The translations under genes and the position numbers were made by a program. The notes below the pieces were generated by a model. That model was not told where the DNA came from and did not search any database. It worked only from the letters and a program-made list of their open reading frames with translations. Source: Fidelibacterota bacterium (lineage in GTDB: Bacteria; Fidelibacterota; Marinisomatia; Marinisomatales; TCS55). From it: a DNA stretch of 57,279 nucleotides. Within the stretch, counting starts at the first letter, position 1, and each line of letters starts with the position of its first letter. Where the stretch lies: NCBI GenBank assembly GCA_029936965.1, contig JAPYRG010000003.1, forward strand, positions 95,417-152,695. The letters run 5' to 3'. Shown here one piece after another: positions 10,296 through 19,218 of this stretch.

Positions 10296-10799
10296 TTATC
10301 TTTCTAATACAAGACTAAAAGCGGTTGTCAATTTCAATACATTTTGATTGGTCTCTATTACTTTTCTAGAAAGAATCTTGGACAGATTCTTCATCACTTT
10401 ATATCCTATATCTGTATTTTTATCACAAATTGAAAATAAATCATCTTTCATTAATTGACTTAATTGACACTCTGTAATTGCTATAACGCTAGCGCTACGA
10501 CGATCTTCTTTATCGAATAATGACATTTCACCAAATAATGGTCTTTTATTTGCAGATAAATTGATAATAGCTTTTTCACGATTATCAAGCCCTCCCTTAT
10601 GCATAGAAAGAGTTAGAGCCTGATTGATTCTTACATTACCTTTCAATAAAAGATATATCGAATCTCCAACATCTCCCTCAATAATAAAGTTCTCACCTTC
10701 TGGTACAGTAATTTTCTTCATTTTTTCTTTAAATAATGATACTTCTTTATCATTTAAGTTTTTAAATATCTCAAATTGTTTTAATTCATTAATATCCAT
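10296..10799 (-). CDS. Stand-alone cyclic nucleotide-binding domain protein
   Basis: The protein (167 residues from ATG 10799) is a single CRP-type cNMP-binding domain without a DNA-binding helix-turn-helix. The phosphate-binding cassette is readable: FGEMSLFD followed by RRSASV with the ligand Arg. I prefer ATG 10799 to the GTG at 10805, because the GTG lies inside the ribosome binding site GAGG, which overlaps the stop of the upstream channel gene. The gene follows the K+ channel gene almost without gap. This arrangement suggests a regulatory subunit for the channel, although that is inference. Confidence 0.82.
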   Translation of the reverse strand: MDINELKQFEIFKNLNDKEVSLFKEKMKKITVPEGENFIIEGDVGDSIYLLLKGNVRINQALTLSMHKGGLDNREKAIINLSANKRPLFGEMSLFDKEDRRSASVIAITECQLSQLMKDDLFSICDKNTDIGYKVMKNLSKILSRKVIETNQNVLKLTTAFSLVLER

Positions 10800-10806
10800 A
10801 TGCACC

Positions 10807-11931
10807 TCAAGGAATTACTATGGCTCGTTGGCCTTCTTCAATTAAAAAATTACTTTTTGGGTTAATTACAGTAGTAACTTTGCTCTCTTCTTGCAAAGAA
10901 ATCCCCCCCTCATTTAATTTTCTTTCAATAAATGCATCTAATGCAGACGAGTCTGCAGATAAAACTTCACCGATTCCTAAATTCTCTTCTTCAGAATACA
11001 ATCCAACAAGAATCCATCCGTTTGTTGAGCGGAAATAATCAAATAAATCATCAAATGATCTTCCAACAAATTGTGATGGGATATCAACACGTCTCAGCCT
11101 CTCTTTAGAGCTGGCATTAAGCAAACCTTTTGTAGTTTGTGGAATTCCAGGATCAATAACATGAGAAGCTAACATATAGGCACCAAAATCATCACTTAAT
11201 ACCACTTCATCCACATTAGCTCTCCGAATATGAGTTAAGTTTTCTCTTTGCATGAGATATGCAACAACGCGAACGCTTGATGATAGACTTTTTATGGTTA
11301 GTGTAGCAAAAATTGTTTTTTCATCTGGTGAACCAATTTTTTCATCTTCTATATTGGGAATAATAATTACTGTATGAGCCTCTTGAATACTGGCTCTTTT
11401 TAATATCTCTTCACTAGTAAAATCACCAGCGACAAAATATAAATCTATATCTTTATATTTATTTCTAAGATGATTAACTATGTCTTCATGAATTTCATTT
11501 ACAAGTATTAAATGTAATGAATCACTTTCAGATAGCTTTCTTAATGAATCAATAATTGATTCAGCATTTCTATTCCAACCACATAAAATAATATGATCAC
11601 TTATATTTACTTTTTCCAAACCTTTATCCTCCCGAATTCTTTTTGCTACATATATAGATGAAATAGATGCAGTTAATAGAGACACTAGCGCTATACCTGC
11701 AAACATAATAAAAACAGCAAATAATCTTCCCTCTGGTGTATTAGGAGAGAAATCACCATATCCTACAGTTGTCATAGTAACAATTGCCCACCAGAAAGGT
11801 GTTTCTTTTTCTGTTATAGAACCAGTTTCTAAATACATAATTATAAATCCGCCAATGATCATAACTATAAACAAGCCAGCTCCAACCTGGAAGAAACTGT
11901 TCCGTATTAGTTTTCTAAACCATCGTCTCAT
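10807..11931 (-). CDS. Two-TM potassium channel with RCK (TrkA-N/TrkA-C-like) domain
   Basis: This inner-membrane protein has a first transmembrane helix at about residues 15-34, a pore loop with the K+ selectivity filter TVGYGD at 55-60 and a second helix at about 69-92. A Rossmann RCK domain begins at IILCGWN (114-120), which resembles the VICGWS start of the MthK RCK domain. A further C-terminal domain ends at RAIVIP. Length (374) is as for MthK-type channels. Those are gated by Ca2+ or nucleotides binding the RCK ring. The next gene downstream encodes a free cyclic-nucleotide-binding domain. Confidence 0.9.
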   Translation of the reverse strand: MRRWFRKLIRNSFFQVGAGLFIVMIIGGFIIMYLETGSITEKETPFWWAIVTMTTVGYGDFSPNTPEGRLFAVFIMFAGIALVSLLTASISSIYVAKRIREDKGLEKVNISDHIILCGWNRNAESIIDSLRKLSESDSLHLILVNEIHEDIVNHLRNKYKDIDLYFVAGDFTSEEILKRASIQEAHTVIIIPNIEDEKIGSPDEKTIFATLTIKSLSSSVRVVAYLMQRENLTHIRRANVDEVVLSDDFGAYMLASHVIDPGIPQTTKGLLNASSKERLRRVDIPSQFVGRSFDDLFDYFRSTNGWILVGLYSEEENLGIGEVLSADSSALDAFIERKLNEGGISLQEESKVTTVINPKSNFLIEEGQRAIVIP

Positions 11932-11985
11932 ATATAAAAATTTAAGTCTAGAATAATTAAGATATAAAGGATGGATTTATATTAA

Positions 11986-13386
11986 TTATTTTTTTAACAA
12001 TGCAACTGTTTCAATATGCGGTGTGTGTGGAAACATGTCAACTAAGGTCATTGATTCTAATTTCCAACCCCAATGAATTAATTGAACTATATCTCGAGCT
12101 TGAGTTGTTGGATTACAAGAAACATAGACTATTTTATTTGCTTTAAATTTTGGTAATGATTTTAACATATTTTTGTGAACACCTGATCTTGGTGGGTCGA
12201 TAACTAAGGCATCTGGAGTAGGATAATTTTCTATATTCCTCCCTTTTTTAAAATAAGTATCAAGATTAACTTTATGAAATTTGACATTTCCTATCCCATT
12301 AATCACTGAGTTTCTAGTTGCATCTTCTATCGCACTTTTAATTATATCAAATCCATATATTTCTTTAGTTAATTTTGCTAAAAATAATGATATCGATCCA
12401 GTACCACAAAAAAGATCAAAAATAATTTCTTCTCCTTTAAGATCAAGATAATGCTGTACTGCTTCAAATAATTTCACTGCTTGTTCACTGTTTGTTTGAA
12501 AAAAAGAGTTGGCTGAAACCTCATAAGTAATATCTCCCAATTTCTCTCTTATAAAAGAATCTCCATGTAAATTAATTTCTTTTTCACCATAAGCAACGTC
12601 TGCCTTACGAGTATTTATATTATTAACTATAGATTGTATATTGGGAAAGTGATTTATTATTGCATTTTTTATTGGTTTTAGCTTACTTGGATCTTCATAC
12701 CTTGTAACAATATTGACCATTAATTCTTCAGTGTAAAATCCCTTTCTAAGCATTAAATGACGTAAATACCCATTATTTGTTTTATTATCGTATGGTTTAA
12801 TTTCGTTTTTAATTGCTTCCGTTCGAACTAAATCTAAAATTTTATTAAAATCCTTATCTTGTATATGGCACTCTTTAATATCTACAATTTTATCATAACG
12901 CCTAGGAACATGAAGCCCAAGTGCAAATTTTGAATTGTTCTTTTCTTCTACATCTAAATACCAAGGTCGATTGCTAAATGAAAATTCCATTTTATTTCGA
13001 TAATAATATTGGTTTTCAGCTTGAACTACGTTTTCAATTATAAAATTATCAATACCTGCTTGCCTAACGTAGATATCCTCTACTTGTTTAATTTTTTGTT
13101 TTATCTGCTCTTCATATTCAAGGTTTTGTGTGCTACATCCTCCACAAACACTAAAATGATTGCATTTAGGATTAACATTATATGGGGATTCTGATAATGT
13201 TTCTATTACTCTAGCTTCAGCATATCCACTTCGTATTTTATAAATAAATACGAGCACATCTTCACCTGGTAGAGCATTGTTTACGAATATAACAAAATTC
13301 TGATGCCTAGCTACCCCCTTTCCACCATACGCCAAAGACTCAATTTTTAGTTTAAGCTCAGCACCTTTTACTACCGATTGAGACAT
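11986..13386 (-). CDS. rlmD: 23S rRNA (uracil-C5)-methyltransferase, RlmD/RlmCD type
   Basis: The enzyme methylates C5 of a uracil in 23S rRNA (U1939 in E. coli) using SAM. An N-terminal TRAM domain (about residues 5-62) is followed by an iron-sulfur cluster motif with Cys near 75, 81 and 84 and a fourth near 173. The SAM site FDLFCGTGSISLFLAK lies near 320 and the catalytic loop VSCNPTTQARD near 425 contains the nucleophilic Cys. Total length of about 466 is normal. I chose ATG 13386 over the preceding TTG at 13389. The exact target base among RlmC, RlmD and TrmA types cannot be fixed from sequence alone. Confidence 0.9.
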   Translation of the reverse strand: MSQSVVKGAELKLKIESLAYGGKGVARHQNFVIFVNNALPGEDVLVFIYKIRSGYAEARVIETLSESPYNVNPKCNHFSVCGGCSTQNLEYEEQIKQKIKQVEDIYVRQAGIDNFIIENVVQAENQYYYRNKMEFSFSNRPWYLDVEEKNNSKFALGLHVPRRYDKIVDIKECHIQDKDFNKILDLVRTEAIKNEIKPYDNKTNNGYLRHLMLRKGFYTEELMVNIVTRYEDPSKLKPIKNAIINHFPNIQSIVNNINTRKADVAYGEKEINLHGDSFIREKLGDITYEVSANSFFQTNSEQAVKLFEAVQHYLDLKGEEIIFDLFCGTGSISLFLAKLTKEIYGFDIIKSAIEDATRNSVINGIGNVKFHKVNLDTYFKKGRNIENYPTPDALVIDPPRSGVHKNMLKSLPKFKANKIVYVSCNPTTQARDIVQLIHWGWKLESMTLVDMFPHTPHIETVALLKK

Positions 13387-13402
13387 CAAATAATATTATA
13401 TC

Positions 13403-14266
13403 TTAATAACCTATGGGATGCCAAGTTGTTTTAATTTCTTGACAATCCATTATAAAATAAGGATCTTGAGAATCATGATTCATCCAATCAATAGCTCCAT
13501 AATTAATAACTCTTTTAATATTAACGGCAGAATTTTTTTGAATTAATTCTGTATCCTTCAAATCTAATCCACAATTAATTACAGTATTTACATCCATATG
13601 AGATGAAAAATGGTCAATTAGTTCATTTGTAAATCCACTTAAAATATTAATTACACCATTGGGTACATCTGATGAATGCAATACTTCTGAAAAAGATATT
13701 GCACATAGAGGATTATTTTCAGAAGCAAGCACTACAACAGTGTTCCCACCAATAATAGCAGGTACAATAACCGATATAAAACCTAAAAGATATGAATCTT
13801 TTGGTGCTATTATTGAAACGACGCCAGAAGGCTCAGGCGTAGAGAAGTTATAATGAGGGGTTGATACTGGATTTACTCTGCTAAAAATTTGCTGAAATTT
13901 ATCAGACCAACCAGCATAATATACTAGACGATCAATTGACATTGAGACTTCCTGCTTTGATTGTTTTTTACTTTTCCCTTGAACCATTAATTCAGATATA
14001 AATTGCTCTTTTCTACTATCTAACATTTCAGCAATACGATATAATATTTGTCCCCTATTATACCCTGAAAAATTGTTCCACTTATTAAATGCATTTCTCG
14101 AAGACTGTACAGCATTTCGATAATCTTTTCTTGAAGAACGACAAAAATTGATAGTTTGATCATTATTTGGATTAACCCATTTCATATATCTGCCAGATTC
14201 AGTCCGTGAAAATTTTCCATCTATATATAGCTTATAGGTTTTATTAATATGCATGGATGTATTCAT
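13403..14266 (-). CDS. Short ALDH-fold protein lacking the catalytic domain (ALDH16 C-terminal-like partner)
   Basis: The 287 residues align with only the N-terminal coenzyme-binding part of aldehyde dehydrogenases (KLYIDGKFSRTESGRY onward; IIGGNTVVVLASENNPL). The ELGG block and the catalytic Cys region are absent, so it should not be active alone. It sits directly after a full ALDH gene in the same reading frame, separated only by two stop codons (TGA TAG) before ATG 14266. An AGGA lies 9 bases before the ATG, so independent initiation is plausible. Together the two proteins (493 plus 287) match the two-domain ALDH16 plan, in which the second domain is non-catalytic. A degraded pseudogene is the alternative, but the frame is clean and the tight spacing argues against decay. 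Confidence 0.78.
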   Translation of the reverse strand: MNTSMHINKTYKLYIDGKFSRTESGRYMKWVNPNNDQTINFCRSSRKDYRNAVQSSRNAFNKWNNFSGYNRGQILYRIAEMLDSRKEQFISELMVQGKSKKQSKQEVSMSIDRLVYYAGWSDKFQQIFSRVNPVSTPHYNFSTPEPSGVVSIIAPKDSYLLGFISVIVPAIIGGNTVVVLASENNPLCAISFSEVLHSSDVPNGVINILSGFTNELIDHFSSHMDVNTVINCGLDLKDTELIQKNSAVNIKRVINYGAIDWMNHDSQDPYFIMDCQEIKTTWHPIGY

Positions 14267-14269
14267 CTA

Positions 14270-15751
14270 TCAAGTCCTATTAATAAAATTAACATAAGGT
14301 GATATACCTTCTAATCCACCTTCTCTACCAATTCCACTTTCTTTATAGCCTCCAAAAGGAGATGTTGGATCAAATATATTAAAGGTATTTGCCCAAATTA
14401 CTCCTGCTCGAATTTCTTTAGATATCTGAAATATTTTTGAACCTTTATCTGTCCAAACGCCTCCAGATAATCCATATGGGGTATTATTAGCTTTGGCTAT
14501 TACTTCATCAATTGTACGAAAAGTTTGAATAGCTAAAACTGGGCCAAAAATTTCTTCTTGTACAATCCTATGAGACTGACTGATATCAGTAAAAAGAGTG
14601 GGGGCACACCAATAACCCTTTTTTGGGATAGAATGTTTTGATTGATAAATAATACCACCTTCATTTTTACCAAGATCTAAATACATTTTAATTTTTTTTA
14701 GTTGGGCATTAGAATTAATAGCCCCTATATCAGTATTCTTATCTAGCGGATCTCCCAAGATTAAATGATCCATTCTATTCTTCAATTTTGATATTATTTG
14801 ATTAGATATACTCTCTTGAACATATAATCTTGAACCAGCGCAACAGACATGCCCTTGGTTAAAGAATATACTATTAATTATTCCTTCGACTGCTTGATCA
14901 ATAGATGCGTCCTCACAAATAATATTTGCAGCTTTTCCTCCTAACTCTAAAGAGTATTTCTTTTTCGAACCAGCTAAAGATTTAATGATAATTTTACCTA
15001 CTTCCGTTGATCCGGTAAATGCAATTTTATCTACTTTAGTATTATTTACTAATAACTCGCCTGTAGTGCCGTCTCCAGTAATAATATTCACCACTCCTGG
15101 GGGTAAATCAGACTCTTGAATAATTTCTGCAAGTTTAAGAGCGGTTAAAGGTGTGCTTTCTGCAGGCTTTAAAACAACAGTATTTCCTGAAGCAAGCGCA
15201 GGTGCTATTTTCCATGCAGCCATTAATAGGGGAAAGTTCCATGGTATAATTTGTCCAGCAACTCCAATTGATGAAGTTTTTCTTCCGGGAAAAACATAAT
15301 CTAGTTTATCAGCCCATCCTGCATAGTAAAAAAAATGTGCTGCCGCCAAAGGGATATCAATATCTCTCGATTCTCTTATTGGTTTTCCGCCATCTAGAGA
15401 TTCAATAATTGCTAATTCTCTTGATTTTTCCTGAATTAATCTTGCAATACGGTATATATATTTTCCTCTTTCTGCAGAATCCATTCTGCACCATACATTA
15501 TCATAAGCTGATCTTGCAGCCAATACAGCTTTATTAACATCAGATTTCCCAGCTAATGCTATTTCGGCCAGTTTTTTCTCATTAGCTGGATTAATAGAAT
15601 TAAAATATTTTTTAGTTAATGGTTTGACAAATTTTCCACCAATATACAAGTTGTAAATTGGAGAAATTGAAATATGATCCACACTCTCTAATGCATTACT
15701 ATATTGCCAAGTTGTTGATGAATTTTTTTTCGCTTTACTATTTTTAGACAT
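14270..15751 (-). CDS. Aldehyde dehydrogenase (ALDH16-like catalytic subunit)
   Basis: This NAD(P)-dependent aldehyde dehydrogenase of 493 residues is complete. The oxyanion-hole Asn is in IPWNFPL (about residue 172), the general base Glu is in LELGGK (269) and the catalytic Cys is in GHVCCAGSR (303). The conserved EEIFGPVL and [14 protein letters not shown] blocks follow. It lies 4 bases downstream of deoC and immediately upstream of the short ALDH-like gene. With deoC it probably oxidises acetaldehyde or another aldehyde released from 2-deoxyribose 5-phosphate; the substrate is inferred from context. Confidence 0.92.
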   Translation of the reverse strand: MSKNSKAKKNSSTTWQYSNALESVDHISISPIYNLYIGGKFVKPLTKKYFNSINPANEKKLAEIALAGKSDVNKAVLAARSAYDNVWCRMDSAERGKYIYRIARLIQEKSRELAIIESLDGGKPIRESRDIDIPLAAAHFFYYAGWADKLDYVFPGRKTSSIGVAGQIIPWNFPLLMAAWKIAPALASGNTVVLKPAESTPLTALKLAEIIQESDLPPGVVNIITGDGTTGELLVNNTKVDKIAFTGSTEVGKIIIKSLAGSKKKYSLELGGKAANIICEDASIDQAVEGIINSIFFNQGHVCCAGSRLYVQESISNQIISKLKNRMDHLILGDPLDKNTDIGAINSNAQLKKIKMYLDLGKNEGGIIYQSKHSIPKKGYWCAPTLFTDISQSHRIVQEEIFGPVLAIQTFRTIDEVIAKANNTPYGLSGGVWTDKGSKIFQISKEIRAGVIWANTFNIFDPTSPFGGYKESGIGREGGLEGISPYVNFINRT

Positions 15752-15754
15752 AAC

Positions 15755-16639
15755 TTAATCTAAGGAAAAATAATTAGAGGATTGATAATTACCTTGACCC
15801 TGCTTAATTATTTGCATCAAAACATCGTTTGCAAGAGAACTTGCTCCAAATCTAAATAGATCAGGTGTGAGCCAATCATTGCCAAGTGTCTCACGAACCA
15901 TAACTAAATATTGTATAGCAAGTTTTGATTTGCTTATCCCTCCTGCCGGCTTCATGCCAATCTTTTTACCTGTAAGATGATAATTATCTCGTATTGCTTC
16001 TAACATTGTTAATACTACAATAGGGGTAGCGCTTTCTGTAATTTTACCTGTAGAAGTTTTGATAAAATCTGCCCCTGAATCCATTGCCAAATCACTTGCT
16101 TTTCTTACGTTATCTAATGTGCAAAGCTCTCCCGTTTCAAGAATAACCTTAAGTTTTGCATTGCCACAAGCTTCTTTAACTTTTGCTATTTCATCAGAAA
16201 CATAATTCAATTCTCCGCTTAAAAAATGTCCTCTAGATATTACCATATCAACTTCTTCCGCTCCTTCATTTACTGCATATTTAACTTCATCTAATTTTGC
16301 TCTTAAATTAGTCATTCCACTCGGAAATCCTGTCGCTACAGATGCAGTCTTTATATTTGTCCCCTTTAAAGATTCTTGAGCTATTGATACCATATTTGGA
16401 TAAACACATATTGCAGCAACTCGTGGTAATCCAGGATGCTTATCATGTAAATGTGCAGCTTTGTAGCATAACTGTTTTACTTTTCCAGGAGAGTCGCTTC
16501 CTTCTAAAGTAGTAAGATCTAACATGCTTAGAATCTTCTTTAAAGCCCACATTTTAGACTCTTTTTTAATACTTCTTGAAAATATTCTTTTAACTCTTTC
16601 AGAGCATCCAACTTGATCTATGGTAGTATTATATATCAT
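15755..16639 (-). CDS. deoC: Deoxyribose-phosphate aldolase
   Basis: DeoC cleaves 2-deoxyribose 5-phosphate to acetaldehyde and glyceraldehyde 3-phosphate through a Schiff base. The key residues are visible: Asp in EEVDMVIS (about 131), the Schiff-base Lys in DFIKTSTGK (194) and the second Lys in GMKPAGG (near 228). At 294 residues it is longer than the short E. coli-type enzymes (about 255) because of an N-terminal extension of roughly 35 residues. It sits between a phosphohexomutase-family gene and the ALDH pair with gaps of 7 and 3 bases, which argues for one catabolic operon. Confidence 0.95.
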   Translation of the reverse strand: MIYNTTIDQVGCSERVKRIFSRSIKKESKMWALKKILSMLDLTTLEGSDSPGKVKQLCYKAAHLHDKHPGLPRVAAICVYPNMVSIAQESLKGTNIKTASVATGFPSGMTNLRAKLDEVKYAVNEGAEEVDMVISRGHFLSGELNYVSDEIAKVKEACGNAKLKVILETGELCTLDNVRKASDLAMDSGADFIKTSTGKITESATPIVVLTMLEAIRDNYHLTGKKIGMKPAGGISKSKLAIQYLVMVRETLGNDWLTPDLFRFGASSLANDVLMQIIKQGQGNYQSSNYFSLD

Positions 16640-16646
16640 AATACAA

Positions 16647-17990
16647 TTAATTATTCATAAATGATTTTACTTTATTAATTAAATCTTGAGCCGTTTCTTC
16701 ATCTATTGCCTCGGAATATATACGTACGATTGGCTCGGTATTTGACTTGCGCAAATGAATCCATTTATTATCCCATGTAAATTTTGTTCCATCTTCAATA
16801 TTTATATTTGCATCCCCAAAAATTCTTTTTGAATGCATAATTAAATCATTAAGATCGTTACTAGAAATTTTGATTTTATCCTTAATAATTATAAATTGAG
16901 GGAAACCTAGATAAATATCATGTAAGCTCTCGTTAGTTTGGGCCAAACGGTTTAATACCATTACACAACCAACAAGTGAATCGCGGCCATAATGTGATTC
17001 TTTTAATATAATACCTCCATTCCCTTCTCCTCCTAATTCAGCGCCTGTTTGTATCATTTTTTCCACAACATTAATTTCGCCTACAGCTGTTCTAATTACT
17101 TTACAATTATTCTTATTTGCTATTTTTTCTAATACCATAGATGTCGATAAATTTATCACAAATGTCTCTTCTGGTTGTTTCCCCCTTATATATCCATCAG
17201 CAGCTAAAGCCAAAGTGTATTCATCACCGATTGGTGTTCCTTTATTTGATACTACTGCTAAACGATCAGCATCTGGATCAAGAGCAAGCCCAATATCTGC
17301 TTTTGTTTTTAAAACAGTTTCACTCAACATAGTTAGATTTTTTGGTAGAGGCTCTGCTCCTCTAATAAAATCACCGCTAGGATCACAATTAATAGCAATT
17401 ACATTGCAGTTTAAGGCTTCAAGTAGCCTAGGCAAAGCATCATACCCCGCACCGTTTATCGCATCAATAACCACATTAAATCTTCTCTTACGGATTTGAC
17501 TAATATCAACACAGCTTAATCCAAGGATATTAATAATGTGTTTTTGTACAGCATTAACATCCTGCATAATCACACCTAAAGCATGTTCATGTTTTGTAAA
17601 ATTATTTTTATCCATTATTGAAAAAAGATTTTGACATTCGTTAGGTCTAAAAAATGTACCATCATTTCTAATGAATTTAAATCCATTCCACTCTATTGGA
17701 TTATGGCTGGCAGTAATAACTATACCTCCCTGAGCTTCAGTGTTTTGTACCATATATTGAATTGTAGGAGTTGGAACAATGCCTAATGTAATAACATTTC
17801 TACCACAATTGAGCAATTGATCAGAGACATTTGCCAATAATTCCTCTCCAGATGGGCGCGTATCTCTACCAATCATAATCACACCATCAGGAATTATTTC
17901 ATGAATTGCATTAGCAAAATTATAACAAGATTGTTTTGTCAAATCAGAGTTGGCCAAACCTCGTATACCAGAAATACTACGAATCAACAT
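16647..17990 (-). CDS. Alpha-D-phosphohexomutase superfamily enzyme (GlmM/PMM-like; possibly a phosphopentomutase)
   Basis: The 447-residue enzyme has the four-domain phosphohexomutase pattern: the phosphoserine loop TASHNP with Ser about 95, the metal-binding loop DPDADR near 238-243, the sugar-binding loop GEGNGG and the phosphate-contact RKSNTEPIVRIYSE near the C-terminus. By similarity it would be called phosphoglucosamine or phosphomannomutase. Its operon with deoC raises a different possibility: members of this superfamily act as phosphopentomutases beside DeoC in Thermococcus. A housekeeping GlmM role stays equally possible. Confidence 0.85.
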   Translation of the reverse strand: MLIRSISGIRGLANSDLTKQSCYNFANAIHEIIPDGVIMIGRDTRPSGEELLANVSDQLLNCGRNVITLGIVPTPTIQYMVQNTEAQGGIVITASHNPIEWNGFKFIRNDGTFFRPNECQNLFSIMDKNNFTKHEHALGVIMQDVNAVQKHIINILGLSCVDISQIRKRRFNVVIDAINGAGYDALPRLLEALNCNVIAINCDPSGDFIRGAEPLPKNLTMLSETVLKTKADIGLALDPDADRLAVVSNKGTPIGDEYTLALAADGYIRGKQPEETFVINLSTSMVLEKIANKNNCKVIRTAVGEINVVEKMIQTGAELGGEGNGGIILKESHYGRDSLVGCVMVLNRLAQTNESLHDIYLGFPQFIIIKDKIKISSNDLNDLIMHSKRIFGDANINIEDGTKFTWDNKWIHLRKSNTEPIVRIYSEAIDEETAQDLINKVKSFMNN

Positions 17991-18002
17991 ATATTAAAAT
18001 AA

Positions 18003-18033
18003 AAAAGGTTCAGGAATAACACCCGAACCTTTT
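18003..18033 (-). terminator. Rho-independent terminator after rpsU
   Basis: A perfect 9-base inverted repeat, AAAAGGTTC and GAACCTTTT, separated by 13 bases, is followed on the minus strand by a T run (plus-strand A6 at 18001-18006). It lies 30 bases after the rpsU stop and 12 bases before the phosphohexomutase start, so it should end the sigma factor-rpsU transcript. Confidence 0.75.
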
Positions 18034-18062
18034 CATGAACCTTCATAATTAAATTATTAGAT

Positions 18063-18251
18063 TTAATAATGGGATATTCTAGTCATTCTTCTTGCTGCTT
18101 TTTTTCTCTCAGCACGCTTTTTTTCGCTAGGTTTTACATAATATGCTTTTTGTCTTACTTCTCGTAAGATTCCAGCTCTTTCCCATTTCTTTTTAAAACG
18201 CCTTAACGCACGCTCTAAAGGCTCACCATCTCTAACGGTTACTTCAACCAA
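18063..18251 (-). CDS. rpsU: 30S ribosomal protein S21
   Basis: The 62-residue basic protein begins VEVTVRDGEPLERALRRFKK, the hallmark of bS21, and ends in a basic helix. The start codon is TTG at 18251, preceded by an almost perfect Shine-Dalgarno AAGGAGGTGA; there is no in-frame ATG nearby. It follows the primary sigma factor gene by 24 bases, a variant of the classical rpsU-dnaG-rpoD linkage with the order reversed and dnaG missing. Confidence 0.95.
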   Translation of the reverse strand: MVEVTVRDGEPLERALRRFKKKWERAGILREVRQKAYYVKPSEKKRAERKKAARRMTRISHY

Positions 18252-18275
18252 TTTATATTCACCTCCTTAGAAGAA

Positions 18276-19130
18276 TTATCCTAAATAGTTTCTTAACGTT
18301 TTACTACGAGAACGATGTCTTAAACGACGAATCGCTTTTTCTTTAATTTGTCTAACACGCTCACGTGTAAGATTAAACTCTTCTCCTATTTCATTTAATG
18401 TAAGAGCATAGTCTCGTTCAATTCCAAAATACATTTTGATCACCATTCGCTCTCTATCCTTAAGGGTGTCAAGAGAGTTGCTAATTTCATCTTTCAAAGA
18501 ATCATTCATCAAAGGAGCGTCTGGCGCCAATTGATTGTCATCTTTAATTATATCAATAAGAGAATTTTTATCACCGTCTCTAAATGGCGCATTTAACGAT
18601 TGATGTCTTCTTGATATTCTCATAGCATCTATAACTTCATCAGGTGTCATATTTAATTGTCTACCAATTTCTTTTTCATTTGGTGAGCGTTCAATTTCAG
18701 CTTCAAGTTTTTCAGCTGTTTTAGTAATCTTACTAATTGTCCCAACGCGGTTTAGAGGTAAACGAACAATTCTAGAATGCTCTGCAAGTGCTTGAAGAAT
18801 TGATTGTCTTATCCACCAAACTGCATAAGAAATAAATTTAAATCCTCTTGTCTCATCGAATCTACCTGCAGCTTTAATTAACCCAAGGTTACCTTCATTA
18901 ATTAAATCTGTTAAAGGCAATCCTTGTCCTTGGTAATCTTTAGCTACTGATACAACAAAACGCAAATTAGCCTTAACAAGCTCTTCCAAAGCATTATGGT
19001 CATCTTGTTTGATTCGAATCGCAAGCTCTACTTCTCTATCGGGATTTAACGGTTCAAAATCACCAATTTCCTCCAAATATCTACTCAAGCTCCGATTAGA
19101 CTCATTTACGGTTCTTCCAGTTTTTGCCAT
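18276..19130 (-). CDS. rpoD: Primary RNA polymerase sigma factor (sigma-70, RpoD/SigA)
   Basis: The 284-residue sigma factor has regions 1.2 ([15 protein letters not shown]), 2 ([32 protein letters not shown]), 3 and 4 ([19 protein letters not shown]). It lacks the long acidic region 1.1 and the non-conserved insert of E. coli RpoD, as is usual for primary sigma factors of the Bacteroidota/FCB lineage. The end LRNYLG is conserved for housekeeping sigma factors of that group. GAGG six bases before the ATG is a fair ribosome binding site. rpsU follows in the same transcript. Confidence 0.93.
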   Translation of the reverse strand: MAKTGRTVNESNRSLSRYLEEIGDFEPLNPDREVELAIRIKQDDHNALEELVKANLRFVVSVAKDYQGQGLPLTDLINEGNLGLIKAAGRFDETRGFKFISYAVWWIRQSILQALAEHSRIVRLPLNRVGTISKITKTAEKLEAEIERSPNEKEIGRQLNMTPDEVIDAMRISRRHQSLNAPFRDGDKNSLIDIIKDDNQLAPDAPLMNDSLKDEISNSLDTLKDRERMVIKMYFGIERDYALTLNEIGEEFNLTRERVRQIKEKAIRRLRHRSRSKTLRNYLG

Positions 19131-19166
19131 TTATACCTCGTGATTATTATTCTAGATTAGCCAGTA

Positions 19167-19196
19167 AATTTACACTATTTAACATATACGACTCAA
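19167..19196 (-). promoter_or_regulatory. Possible sigma-70-type promoter for the sigma factor gene
   Basis: On the minus strand TTGAGT and TAAATT are separated by 18 bases, about 37 bases before the sigma factor start, in the 88-base gap after rsmA. The fit to TTGACA/TATAAT is only moderate. Confidence 0.3.
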
Positions 19197-19218
19197 GGAT
19201 CCTGTTAAGAAGTTTTTT

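Noticed and set aside
13403-14266. Pseudogene of aldehyde dehydrogenase
   Set aside because: The frame is intact, has its own ATG and ribosome binding site, and matches a recognised ALDH16 partner domain; kept as a real gene.
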